A stretch of DNA of 64,000 bases from CAIKMD01 sp963729935 (GTDB taxonomy: Bacteria > Pseudomonadota > Alphaproteobacteria > ATCC43930 > CGMCC-115725). The translations under genes and the position numbers were made by a program. Positions 15,393 to 22,692 of the stretch are shown here, piece by piece; position 1 is the first letter of the stretch; each line of letters opens with the position of its first letter. Location of the stretch: positions 1 to 64,000 of the forward strand of contig CAVSPW010000004.1 of the NCBI GenBank assembly GCA_963729935.1, in the 5' to 3' direction. Under the pieces are notes generated by a model. That model ran no database searches and had not been told where the DNA came from. It saw nothing but the letters and a program-made list of their open reading frames with translations.

Positions 15393-15446
15393 CAAATTCA
15401 AATCAGGACACCCGCTCCCTCAACCTAGGACACTGATCCTGAAATC

Positions 15447-15464
15447 CGGACAGCACCGTCCGGA
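15447..15464. repeat. Right inverted repeat of the candidate transposon
   Basis: CGGACAGCACCGTCCGGA is the inverse of 12863-12880 with one mismatch. It is followed by AT-rich sequence and then a terminator. Confidence 0.7.
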
Positions 15465-15506
15465 TCGATATGCTATAAAAATGTTATTCTGAAAGAATGT
15501 CCTCAC

Positions 15507-15528
15507 AGCCCGCCCGCGCGGGCTTTTT
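15507..15528 (+). terminator. Rho-independent terminator
   Basis: AGCCCGC pairs with GCGGGCT around a four-base loop, followed by TTTTT. It lies just outside the right inverted repeat and would end transcripts leaving the passenger gene. Confidence 0.72.
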
Positions 15529-15599
15529 GATTCCGGGGCGGTGTCCTCCGCCGCCGCGCTCTCGACCGCCATTTCACGCGATCCCGAAAGATCCGCCCG

Positions 15600-16244
15600 A
15601 TGCGCGAGCGTCATCGCCGCTTCGTCCTCGAATATATGATCGACCTCAACGGCCGCGCCGCGGCGCGGCGCGCGGGCTATGCGCCGGGCAAGGCGGGGGC
15701 GCGCGCCTGGGAGCTGCTGCAGCGCGCGGATGTGCAGGCGATGATCCGAGCCGAGATCGCCGCGCGCGACGAGCGCCTGCGCGTCTCGGGCGACAAAATC
15801 GCGCTCGAATATGCGCGCATCGCCTTCATCGATCCGAGCCGCATCGCGCGCTGGGGCCCCGAGGGCGTTGAACTCGTGCCGTCCGAACGATTGAGCGCGG
15901 ACGAGAAGGCGGCGGTCAAATGGGTCTCGGTGGGCGGGCGCAAGGGCAAGCGCGCGCAGCGTTTTCTCCTGCACGACAAGCTGGCGGCGCTCGAAGCGCT
16001 CGGCCGCTTCATGGGGATGTTCACGCGCGGGCCGGGCGGGCGCAACGCGCTTCCCGACCATCTGGCCCAGCCGAGCGCGGCCGAGCGCGACGCGGCCTAT
16101 CGGAAGGTCCTGCGCATGATCGAGGCCCGCGCCCAGGAAATCGCGGCGAAGCGAATCGCGGCGATGAAGGCGGAAGAAGGCAAGGCGGCATCGGACCAGG
16201 CTGGCCGCGCAAGCAAAGAGGAGCCGGATGAGAAAGTCGGATGA
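15600..16244 (+). CDS. Phage terminase small subunit-like protein
   Basis: A 214-residue protein of the Terminase_2 family, the DNA-recognition subunit of a phage packaging motor. The N-terminal helix-turn-helix is in RFVLEYMIDLNGRAAARRAG with the typical YAPGKAGARAWELLQRADV follow-up. The central oligomerisation helix region continues to ALEALGRFMGMF, and the C-terminal third is a charged helical tail. No large terminase, portal or capsid gene is nearby, so it is a solitary remnant or a co-opted gene. The preceding mobile element may have entered a degraded prophage. Confidence 0.82.
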   Translation: MRERHRRFVLEYMIDLNGRAAARRAGYAPGKAGARAWELLQRADVQAMIRAEIAARDERLRVSGDKIALEYARIAFIDPSRIARWGPEGVELVPSERLSADEKAAVKWVSVGGRKGKRAQRFLLHDKLAALEALGRFMGMFTRGPGGRNALPDHLAQPSAAERDAAYRKVLRMIEARAQEIAAKRIAAMKAEEGKAASDQAGRASKEEPDEKVG

Positions 16245-16371
16245 GAACGGCCGCGCGCAGCGTCGTCGCCCAGCCTTGGCAAGCGCGCATGCCGCGCTTG
16301 CTTCGGGCCAGGATTGCTGACAGCGTGCCGCGCGAACGCGCAATGCGGTTTCATCGAGGGGGAGAATATTG

Positions 16372-16920
16372 ATGCGCTTTGATCGGTTTGTGCTGGCGGC
16401 TTGCGCGGTCGCCGGTTTATGGGGGGCGACGCTCCATCCCGCTGCGGCCAGCGCCCAGACGGAACGGGGCAAATATCTCGTCACGCTGGGCGGCTGCAGC
16501 GACTGTCATACGCCGGGAAATTTCCTGGGCCATCCCGACAAGACGAAGTTTCTGGGTGGCTCGGATGTGGGTTTCTCGATCCCGGGCCTCGGCGTTTTTG
16601 TCGGCCGCAACTTGACGCCCGATAAGGAAACCGGCCTGGGCAAGTGGACCACCAAACAGATCATCACGGCATTCACGACGGGTGTGCGGCCTGACGGCCG
16701 GGTCCTGGCGCCGATCATGCCTTGGGAAGCCCTGTCGCACCTCACCAAGTCCGACGCCGCTGCGATCGCCGCCTATCTCAAGAGCCTGCCGCCGGTCAGC
16801 CATGCCGTGGCCGGGCCCTTCGGTCCGAGCGAGACGCCCACGGTCTTCGTCATGACCGTGCTGCCCGGAAAGGTCTATGCCGGGCTGCCGAAGCCGGGCG
16901 GCCCGCCGCCGCAAAAGTAA
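16372..16920 (+). CDS. Periplasmic class I cytochrome c
   Basis: A 182-residue monoheme cytochrome. The signal peptide ends near residue 28 (AAASA). The heme motif CSDCH is at 42-46 in GGCSDCHTPGN, and an axial Met lies in PIMPWEALSHL. The composition resembles the C-terminal cytochrome domain of membrane dehydrogenases (compare the triheme subunit at 24507-25796) rather than a soluble cytochrome c2. It is an electron acceptor for a periplasmic oxidase or dehydrogenase, partner unknown. GGGGGAG precedes the ATG at 16372; a TTG three bases earlier is less likely. Confidence 0.85.
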   Translation: MRFDRFVLAACAVAGLWGATLHPAAASAQTERGKYLVTLGGCSDCHTPGNFLGHPDKTKFLGGSDVGFSIPGLGVFVGRNLTPDKETGLGKWTTKQIITAFTTGVRPDGRVLAPIMPWEALSHLTKSDAAAIAAYLKSLPPVSHAVAGPFGPSETPTVFVMTVLPGKVYAGLPKPGGPPPQK

Positions 16921-16946
16921 CCGCGCCGCGAACGGCCAAGGCCGCG

Positions 16947-17156
16947 ATGGCGAAAGCCCTCGCGCGCTTTGGCCGTGACGGCGGGTCGCTTCCCGCCTGG
17001 GCGGCGCGCATCGAGAAGCTGCGCGCCGCCGATCTTCGCGAGATCTTGCGCTTGGCGCGGCGCGGCGCAATCATTCCCGACGATATGGACGAGGGCCGCG
17101 CGCTCTTCCCATCCGTGTCAAGCGCGCGCTCGATGCGACCGACTATGCCGATGTGA
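16947..17156 (+). CDS. Doubtful small ORF or gene remnant
   Basis: An ATG at 16947 opens 69 codons. The first ~54 residues (including IEKLRAADLREILRLARRG and IIPDDMDEGR) have host-like codon choice and look like a helical protein end, but the last part runs out of frame with a livF-like tail that starts at 17111. No family was recognised. It may be the end of a decayed gene that was fused next to the livF remnant. Confidence 0.3.
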   Translation: MAKALARFGRDGGSLPAWAARIEKLRAADLREILRLARRGAIIPDDMDEGRALFPSVSSARSMRPTMPM

Positions 17157-17263
17157 TCGAGCGCGGGCGGATCGTTCATCAAGGGCCGAGCCGCCAGCCG
17201 CAGTCCGATCCGGTGGTGATCGAGCACTATCTCGGGCAAGTCACGGCCCAACATCCGAACTGA
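17111..17263 (+). pseudogene. C-terminal remnant of a LivF-type ABC ATPase
   Basis: The 50 residues before the TGA at 17261 (RALDATDYADVIERGRIVHQ, then SDPVVIEHYLG) match the conserved end of branched-chain amino-acid ATPases, where the D-loop/H-loop region is followed by DRAYVLE.GRIV..G and a closing YLG. The Walker motifs and everything upstream are missing. It lies 14 bases before the next gene's ATG, so that gene may have inherited its transcription unit. Confidence 0.62.
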
Positions 17264-17277
17264 AGGGAGCCCATCGA

Positions 17278-18468
17278 ATGAGCATGAAGCGAAGCACCGA
17301 CCATCTTCGGACGACCCATACGGGCAGCCTGCCGCGGCCTCCGGAAATGCTCGAGACCATGCGGGCGATGGCCACGGGCCGGCCCTATGACAGCCGCGCC
17401 TACGAGGCGGCGCTTACCCGGCACGTCGCCGAGATCGTGAAGAAGCAGGTGGCAGCCGGCATCGACGTGGTGACCGACGGCGAGTGCAGCAAGCCGAGCT
17501 TCCAGCACTACGTCGCCGAGCGGCTCGACGGTTTCGAGGCGCGCATGCCGCCCGGCGGGCTGCCGGTGCCGACCGGGCCGATGGGCGTGGGCGGCCGCGA
17601 CGCGACGATGTTTCCGGATTTCTATCAGAATGTCCTCGAGAACAACCCGTTCAAGGATACGATCCGCATCGCGCCCCGCGTTTGCGTCGGCCCGATCCGC
17701 TATGTCGGTCAGGAAAAGCTTCAGCGCGACATCCAAAACCTGAAGACCGCCATGGAAGCGGCGGGCGCCGACGAAGGGTTCATGCCGTCTTTGGCTCCGA
17801 CCCTCACGCTCAAGAACGAGCATTACAAGAGCGACGACGAATTCCTCGCCGCTTACGGCGAGGCGATGCGCGAGGAGTACAAGGCGATCCTCGATGCCGG
17901 GCTGCTGTTGCAGATCGACTTTCCGAGCCTGGTCAGCGCCTGGGATACGGCCAGCAACAGCATGAGCTTGGCCGAATACCGCAAATGGACCGAGGCGAGG
18001 ATCGCGCATCTCAACCACGCGCTGCGCGGGCTGCCCGAGGATCGCATTCGCTTCCACACCTGCTATGGCGTCAATTTCGGGCCGCGCGTGAGCGATCTCC
18101 AGCTCGAGGATATCATCGATCTCATCTTCACGATCAAAGCGGGCGCTTACTCTTTCGAGGCCGCCAATCCGCGTCATGAGCATGAGTTCCATCTGTTGGA
18201 GCGGATCAAGCTCCCGCCGGGCAAGATCTTGATTCCCGGCGCGATCACGCATTCGAACGTCATGATCGAGCACCCCGAGCTCGTCGCCGACCGCATGCTG
18301 CGCTGGGCGCGCGCCGCCGGAGAGGAAAACGTGATCTTCGGCAATGATTGCGGCTTTCAATCGACGGCCGGCAACAGCGAAATCCCCATGACCGTCGCTT
18401 GGGCGAAGTTACAGGCGCTCGGCGAAGGTTCTCGAATTGCTTCGAAGCGCTTGCGGCAAGGGTCTTGA
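17278..18468 (+). CDS. Cobalamin-independent methionine synthase (MetE) C-terminal-domain-type protein
   Basis: A 396-residue TIM-barrel protein of the Meth_synt_2 family, without the N-terminal half of true MetE. It starts with the conserved TTHTGSLPRP and has GIDVVTDGECSKPSF and LQIDFPSLVSAWDT, then the metal-site segments FHTCYGVNFG and FGNDCGFQST with zinc-ligand His/Cys. Members act as methyl- or alkyl-transferases to a thiol; several stand-alone forms in soil bacteria are linked to C1 or xenobiotic metabolism. GAAGGGAG precedes the ATG at 17278. A paralog is at 33954-35066. Confidence 0.85.
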   Translation: MSMKRSTDHLRTTHTGSLPRPPEMLETMRAMATGRPYDSRAYEAALTRHVAEIVKKQVAAGIDVVTDGECSKPSFQHYVAERLDGFEARMPPGGLPVPTGPMGVGGRDATMFPDFYQNVLENNPFKDTIRIAPRVCVGPIRYVGQEKLQRDIQNLKTAMEAAGADEGFMPSLAPTLTLKNEHYKSDDEFLAAYGEAMREEYKAILDAGLLLQIDFPSLVSAWDTASNSMSLAEYRKWTEARIAHLNHALRGLPEDRIRFHTCYGVNFGPRVSDLQLEDIIDLIFTIKAGAYSFEAANPRHEHEFHLLERIKLPPGKILIPGAITHSNVMIEHPELVADRMLRWARAAGEENVIFGNDCGFQSTAGNSEIPMTVAWAKLQALGEGSRIASKRLRQGS

Positions 18469-18648
18469 GCTGAGTTCTTCGCTCGAACGTTCCTTGTCAA
18501 TGTCCGCTCAGGGTCAAACGCGGTATGCGGTATGAGGTGTTTGGTCCCGGAGTTTGATGGCGCATCTTGTCGTCGCACGGAGAGGATGCGCTGTGGGACG
18601 GATTCTCCGCGGCAGCGCTCGGGCTTGCCCGGCGGCGCCGGGCGGACT

Positions 18649-18861
18649 TTAAGGGTCGCCGCCGTAATCCCGCACCGGCACGGCCAGATCGGCGACGTTC
18701 ATCGTATGCGCCAGGGTATAGGCCGTGTCGCGGTCCGAGAGTTTTGCGACCAAACGGCCGGTGCGCGATTCATAGATCATCCAGGCGGCCTCGTGGCGCC
18801 ACATGAAGGCCGTGACGACGTAGCTCGGCTTGCGGGCGAGATCGCCGGATCGCTTGATCAT
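18649..18861 (-). CDS. Small hypothetical protein
   Basis: A 70-residue protein of mixed strand/helix character (SYVVTAFMWRHEAAWMIYES). It reads like a compact domain with no membrane segment. The start at 18861 is chosen because residues upstream become arginine-rich noise. No family was recognised and the ribosome binding site is weak. Confidence 0.45.
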   Translation of the reverse strand: MIKRSGDLARKPSYVVTAFMWRHEAAWMIYESRTGRLVAKLSDRDTAYTLAHTMNVADLAVPVRDYGGDP

Positions 18862-19083
18862 GATATTAAGGCTAACACGAAGCGGCCGCGGGACGCCATG
18901 CGGCACGCTGGCCCATGAAAACCGGCGCGAGCCGCTTGCCCGCCGGTCGCGCCAGAGCGTCGTTCGCGACCTTGCCGAGCGGGACGTAACCGAATCTTCA
19001 GCTCCGGCAAATATCTTCGAGCCCCTGCCGTCGCGGCGGAGATGCGGCCCATGCCGGGATCGCGCGCCGTCTTGGAGGGTTCG

Positions 19084-19227
19084 ATGGCCGCGATGCGGTC
19101 GATCAGGGAGCTCGCGCTGACGGCCTATCGCGGCTTTTGCAGCCCGGCCAACACGCAACTCGCCGTCATTCTCATCTTCGCCGAGCTCGGGCTGATCGCC
19201 GCGACGTTGGTGGTAGCGCCCGGTTAG
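19084..19227 (+). CDS. Small single-helix membrane protein
   Basis: A 47-residue protein with one transmembrane helix (LAVILIFAELGLIAATLVV) at the C-terminus. GGAGGG lies seven bases before the ATG at 19084. No family was recognised. Confidence 0.5.
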   Translation: MAAMRSIRELALTAYRGFCSPANTQLAVILIFAELGLIAATLVVAPG

Positions 19228-19272
19228 CCGGAGCCAGCCGCGCGATCGACGGCGATTGCGCCGGCCAGGTGG

Positions 19273-19431
19273 TCATGACCTCCGGTCATGGTCTTCGAGG
19301 CCGCGCAACTCGCTCTCGGCCTCCATGATCTCGCGAAGATGGTAGAGAGCCATGTCGGCATCGAGGCCTTCGCGCAGATAGCCATGCAGAAGCGCGATCT
19401 TGCGGCGTAAGGCTTTGGCGCGTTCTTCCAT
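19273..19431 (-). CDS. Small helical protein of 52 residues
   Basis: MEERAKALRRKIALLHGYLR opens a fully helical, charged 52-residue protein ending at 19273. Similar short proteins with a basic N-terminus and an acidic LREIMEAESEL C-terminal helix are frequent in Hyphomicrobiales; their function is unknown. Two arginine-rich frames overlap it and are rejected in its favour because this frame shows the amphipathic heptad pattern. Confidence 0.6.
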   Translation of the reverse strand: MEERAKALRRKIALLHGYLREGLDADMALYHLREIMEAESELRGLEDHDRRS

Positions 19432-19650
19432 CGATTCTCACGGCAGGAACTCGGGCCGCGGGCAACCGCGCCGCTCGAGCGCGGCCGATCCCCCGGAGTC
19501 CTTTTCGGGCGCCACAATCACGCTTTCGGGCAGGAAGCGCAAGCTTTCCCATCCCACGAGCCGGCCCCGTCGCGACCCTCGAGCCGTCGCGCGGATGATG
19601 GTGTATAGAAGCGGCTTGGTCGCCGGTTGCGCGGGGGAGGGAGACAGCAC

Positions 19651-19908
19651 ATGCCGTGGAAGTATCTGTGGCACGCTTGGTTGACCCGGCATTGGGAGGA
19701 GGATCAATGGAACGGGTGGGAGGGTACGCTGCTGCGCTGCGTCTACCTGACCGTCGCGATGTTCGCCACGCTTCTGGTCTCGCCGTCGCTGCTGACGCTT
19801 TTCGTACATAGTTTCACGATGGGAAGCCTGGTCGCGCTCGCCGTGTTCGGTCTTTATTCCTGGATCATCGTCGGTCACTACCCCGAACCGCCTCTGCAAG
19901 ATCGGTGA
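19651..19908 (+). CDS. Small membrane protein
   Basis: An 85-residue protein, tryptophan-rich at the N-terminus (MPWKYLWHAWLTRHW), with two hydrophobic helices (YLTVAMFATLLVSPSLL, LVALAVFGLYSWIIV). GGGGGAGGGAG lies upstream of the ATG at 19651. No family was recognised. Confidence 0.6.
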   Translation: MPWKYLWHAWLTRHWEEDQWNGWEGTLLRCVYLTVAMFATLLVSPSLLTLFVHSFTMGSLVALAVFGLYSWIIVGHYPEPPLQDR

Positions 19909-19938
19909 TCGCCCGGTATCGGCCGGATGGGGCCGGGT

Positions 19939-20100
19939 TTACGGCATCAGATCGAAGACGAGCCGGCCGAGAGCGATGAAGACCACCCAGGACGCGGCCG
20001 TCGCGCCGATCCAGGCGAGGAGCTTCAGATAATCGAACGAGGGTTGGGCTGGGGTGTCGAGGGATAGCGTCAAAGTCTCGGATTGCGCCGCACTGTCCAA
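19939..20100 (-). CDS. Small single-helix membrane protein with a TTG start
   Basis: A 53-residue protein with a C-terminal transmembrane helix (LAWIGATAASWVVFIALGRL). The TTG at 20100 has GGAGGG six bases upstream, which makes it a better start than the ATG far upstream, whose extension is low-complexity. No family was recognised. Confidence 0.5.
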   Translation of the reverse strand: MDSAAQSETLTLSLDTPAQPSFDYLKLLAWIGATAASWVVFIALGRLVFDLMP

Positions 20101-20256
20101 TCTCTTCCCTCCAGAGCCCGGGGATCGATCGAGGAAGGGGGCTCCCCGGCCTGATAACCCGGCAGTGGGAAGAAAAGTTGTGACATTTCGGTGATCACCG
20201 CCGCGATTGAGGCCCTGGGCAGGCGGATCGCCACCGGCGGCGGCGGCCAAACGGCT

Positions 20257-20439
20257 TCAGTGGGGCGCAGAGATCTCGACCGGCCGCAGCGTCACTTGCG
20301 ACAGGTAAACCGCCATGCCGGGGCAGGATTTGCGCGCGGCCTGCATCGCGTCGTGCAGCGCCGGTTCGGTGCCGTCGGCTTCGTGAACCGCCTGGTAAAC
20401 CACTTCGCGATCGATTTGGATGGTGACCTCGAACCGCAT
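20257..20439 (-). CDS. Small hypothetical protein
   Basis: A 60-residue protein (starts MRFEVTIQIDREVVYQAVHE) of beta-alpha-beta appearance, similar in feel to small ACT/ferredoxin-like folds but not assigned. An AAGGTAGGG stretch lies upstream of the ATG at 20439. Confidence 0.55.
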   Translation of the reverse strand: MRFEVTIQIDREVVYQAVHEADGTEPALHDAMQAARKSCPGMAVYLSQVTLRPVEISAPH

Positions 20440-20637
20440 TCTGCCCTACCTTGCCGCGGGTTCGTCGGCCCGACATTGCGCCAAACCATGCGACGCACCC
20501 GTCAAGCATCAGATTGAAACGACAAAAAGAACCATGGCAGATCGGTGGCGGCCCGATCTTGACCTGCATCAAGGGCGGCACGTCCAGCCGAAGGCCTTGC
20601 GCTCAAGCCGCGGAGCCGTCGCCGCCGCGTCGCGCGC

Positions 20638-21099
20638 TCACAACTCCTTGCCGAGGAGGCGGTCGACCGAGATCGCGCCGCCGCCGCGAAAGAAGATGGC
20701 GAGGCACAGAAGCCACCATAGCAGCGCATATTCGACGCCGCGATCGGTCCAGAAATAGCCGTACTGCCATTGGAAGACGACGATGTCGACCGACATCTCG
20801 ATCCCGATCAGCAAGGCCGCGAGGCGCGTGAAGAGGCCGATGGCCAGGCACAGGGCGCCAACCGATTCGACGAAGAACACCGCCACGGCCAGCGCGCCCG
20901 GCATCGGAAATCCGGCCTTGCCGATGACGCCCGCATAGGCGCCGATCGATTTGAAGAAGATCTTCTGCACGCCATGCGGCACCAGCACGGCGCCGGCGCT
21001 GAAGCGCATGAAATCATAAGCGTAGGGCGAGAGGCTTTGGTAGAGACCGGCGAGGCCGGGAAAGACCAGCCGTTTGGGATCGATGGTCGCGTCTGCCAT
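20638..21099 (-). CDS. DoxX-family membrane protein
   Basis: A 153-residue protein with four hydrophobic segments of DoxX type (DFMRFSAGAVLVPHGVQKIF, AVAVFFVESVGALCLAIG, LAALLIGIEMSVDIVVF, LLWWLLCLAIFFRGGG). The RFSAGAVLVPHG motif with a conserved His and the GG...D ending fit the family. The start at 21099 has AGGAGGAA upstream. It is a second DoxX gene in the window, only distantly similar to the first. Confidence 0.85.
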   Translation of the reverse strand: MADATIDPKRLVFPGLAGLYQSLSPYAYDFMRFSAGAVLVPHGVQKIFFKSIGAYAGVIGKAGFPMPGALAVAVFFVESVGALCLAIGLFTRLAALLIGIEMSVDIVVFQWQYGYFWTDRGVEYALLWWLLCLAIFFRGGGAISVDRLLGKEL

Positions 21100-21292
21100 G
21101 GTTCCTCCTCTTGCACCAGCGGCCTCTCTTGCCCTGGTGCGCGGGCCGCAGCTCGCCAAGCTAATGCCGGCGCGGCGGGTCGCGGCGGGATTTCCGCGAC
21201 AAGATTTCGTGAGGCCGCGCTGGCCGCGATAGGGGCGCCGACGCTAAGCTTCCCCGCAAGAGATGACGATCGCGGGTCCCGGGAGGAGCGGC

Positions 21293-21970
21293 ATGAGCAG
21301 CCTGATGTTGCGGTTGAACGCGGATTTTCTGCCCGATTCAGGCGATCCGGTCTTTCTTCCGGCGGCCGAGCGCGCGCTCTATGTCGCCGAGGGCGCGGTC
21401 ACCGTCGAATGGAATTCCGGCGCCAGGCTGCACGAGGAAGGCTCGGCGTTTCTGGGCGATGACGCGGTTACGCTGCAGCCCGGGCCGGCGGGCGCCAGGC
21501 TGCTGCGCTTCGAGCTCGCGCGCGCCGAGGCGATGGATCGCGGCGCGCTGCGCGCGGCGCCCCATGCGGCGTCGGAACAAAAGCTCGCGGTCGATGTCGC
21601 ACTCGATCCGGGCTTTCCCTGGCTGATGCGCTGCGACCTCGTCGGCTTCCCCAAGGGCGGCATCGCCGAGACGCATATCCATCAGGGGCCGGGCATCCGC
21701 TATTGCCTCGAAGGCGGCATCACGATCGAGAGCGAGGGCGCGGCGCATCATTACGGCGCGGGCGAGGCATGGTTCGAGAGCGGCGCCGTGCCCGTGCGTG
21801 CGCCGACTTCGCTCGACAGCGAGACGCGTTTCCTGCGCTGCTTCATCCTGCCGCGGCTGTGCAAGGGCCGCTCCTCGATCCGCTATCTGCGGCCCGGAGA
21901 CGCCAAGGGCCCGAGGCCGCAGCGCTATAAGGTGCTGGGCGAGCGGTTCATCGCGCTGCCGGGCGGTTGA
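21293..21970 (+). CDS. Bicupin-like protein
   Basis: A 225-residue protein with two cupin-like halves. The first half (YVAEGAVTVEW) lacks metal ligands. The second has the cupin 1 pattern in ETHIHQGPGIRYCLEGG, with His residues that can hold a metal, and a later GAGEAWFESG stretch. Cupins include dioxygenases and sugar isomerases; no activity can be assigned. GGGAGGAGCGGC precedes the ATG at 21293. Confidence 0.75.
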   Translation: MSSLMLRLNADFLPDSGDPVFLPAAERALYVAEGAVTVEWNSGARLHEEGSAFLGDDAVTLQPGPAGARLLRFELARAEAMDRGALRAAPHAASEQKLAVDVALDPGFPWLMRCDLVGFPKGGIAETHIHQGPGIRYCLEGGITIESEGAAHHYGAGEAWFESGAVPVRAPTSLDSETRFLRCFILPRLCKGRSSIRYLRPGDAKGPRPQRYKVLGERFIALPGG

Positions 21971-22054
21971 GCGCGCCGCGCCGGCCCTCAAGGCTTCATA
22001 AAGGTTTAAGGCTTAGGATCGGGGTTTCCCTCGCGCGCGAAGGCCCGATCCGTC

Positions 22055-22621
22055 ATGGCCGTTGTTTCGGCGCCTCATCATCTCCTCCGTCCCGGCAGCG
22101 GCGTCGCGGTCGTCGTCGTCGCGATGCTGTTCGCGGTAATGGCGATCGTGGGCTGGGGCCTGTTGCATCGCGGCGGCGCTTACGCGGTGGTGCTGGTCTC
22201 GATCGATGATTGCCGGCGGGCTTTCGACGATGCGGGCTGTCGCGCCATCGTCGAGCGCGCGCAAGCCGTTCAGGCCTCGACCGCGCCTTCCTTCGAGCGG
22301 CTGGACACTTGCGAACTCGTCTTTGGCACGGGCTCCTGTGCCATGCTGAAGCAGACGGTGATCGAATTGAACCGCTATGCGCCGAGCATCGCCGCGATCG
22401 CGCTGACCTCCGACCGCGACACGGTCCTGCCGCTCTATTACGGCAAGCCGGAGGAGCCAAATGCCGATCCGGCGCGCGTGGGGCGGCCGGTCTATTTCCA
22501 CGGCGCCGTGGTGGGCCGGCTGATGCAGCCCAAGATCGGCGGCGCCGACGCGCCCTTCATCGCCGGCAAGGACGGCAAGCCCATGACCGCGGACGCGATC
22601 CGCGGGCTCGGGCGGAAGTAG
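22055..22621 (+). CDS. DUF1190-like exported/anchored protein
   Basis: A 188-residue protein with one N-terminal transmembrane helix (VAVVVVAMLFAVMAIVGWGL) and a periplasmic domain with the DUF1190 pattern: IDDCRRAFDDAGCRAIVERA, then APSFERLDTCELVFGTGSC. The four conserved cysteines probably form disulfides. DUF1190 (YgiB-like) proteins sit in the envelope; their function is unknown. The GTG/ATG start at 22055 is consistent with the helix position. Confidence 0.72.
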   Translation: MAVVSAPHHLLRPGSGVAVVVVAMLFAVMAIVGWGLLHRGGAYAVVLVSIDDCRRAFDDAGCRAIVERAQAVQASTAPSFERLDTCELVFGTGSCAMLKQTVIELNRYAPSIAAIALTSDRDTVLPLYYGKPEEPNADPARVGRPVYFHGAVVGRLMQPKIGGADAPFIAGKDGKPMTADAIRGLGRK

Positions 22622-22692
22622 CGCCGAGGCCCGTCTCCGGCTATATCCTTCGCCGCCAAGGGCCGAAGCGGGCAGCGGGCGAGGGGGAAGCG

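Larger units (their letters stand above)
12863..15464. mobile_element. Candidate IS1-type cargo transposon (2.6 kb)
   Basis: The block is bounded by 18-bp inverted repeats that match at 17 positions. Inside are an IS1-family-type DDE transposase, a coupled 72-residue membrane protein, a type-II tRNA-like gene and a divergent winged-helix-like passenger gene. GC content is clearly below that of the flanking genes. Five same-strand copies of a YYAGGACAC-like motif cluster near both ends and in the middle, and could be transposase sites. No target duplication is evident beside the repeats, so the exact ends are uncertain and the AT-rich bases just outside (12831-12862, 15465-15500) may belong to it. 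Confidence 0.62.

Noticed and set aside
15600..16920. A prophage around the terminase gene
   Set aside because: No portal, capsid, tail, integrase or lysis gene was recognised; only the one subunit is present.
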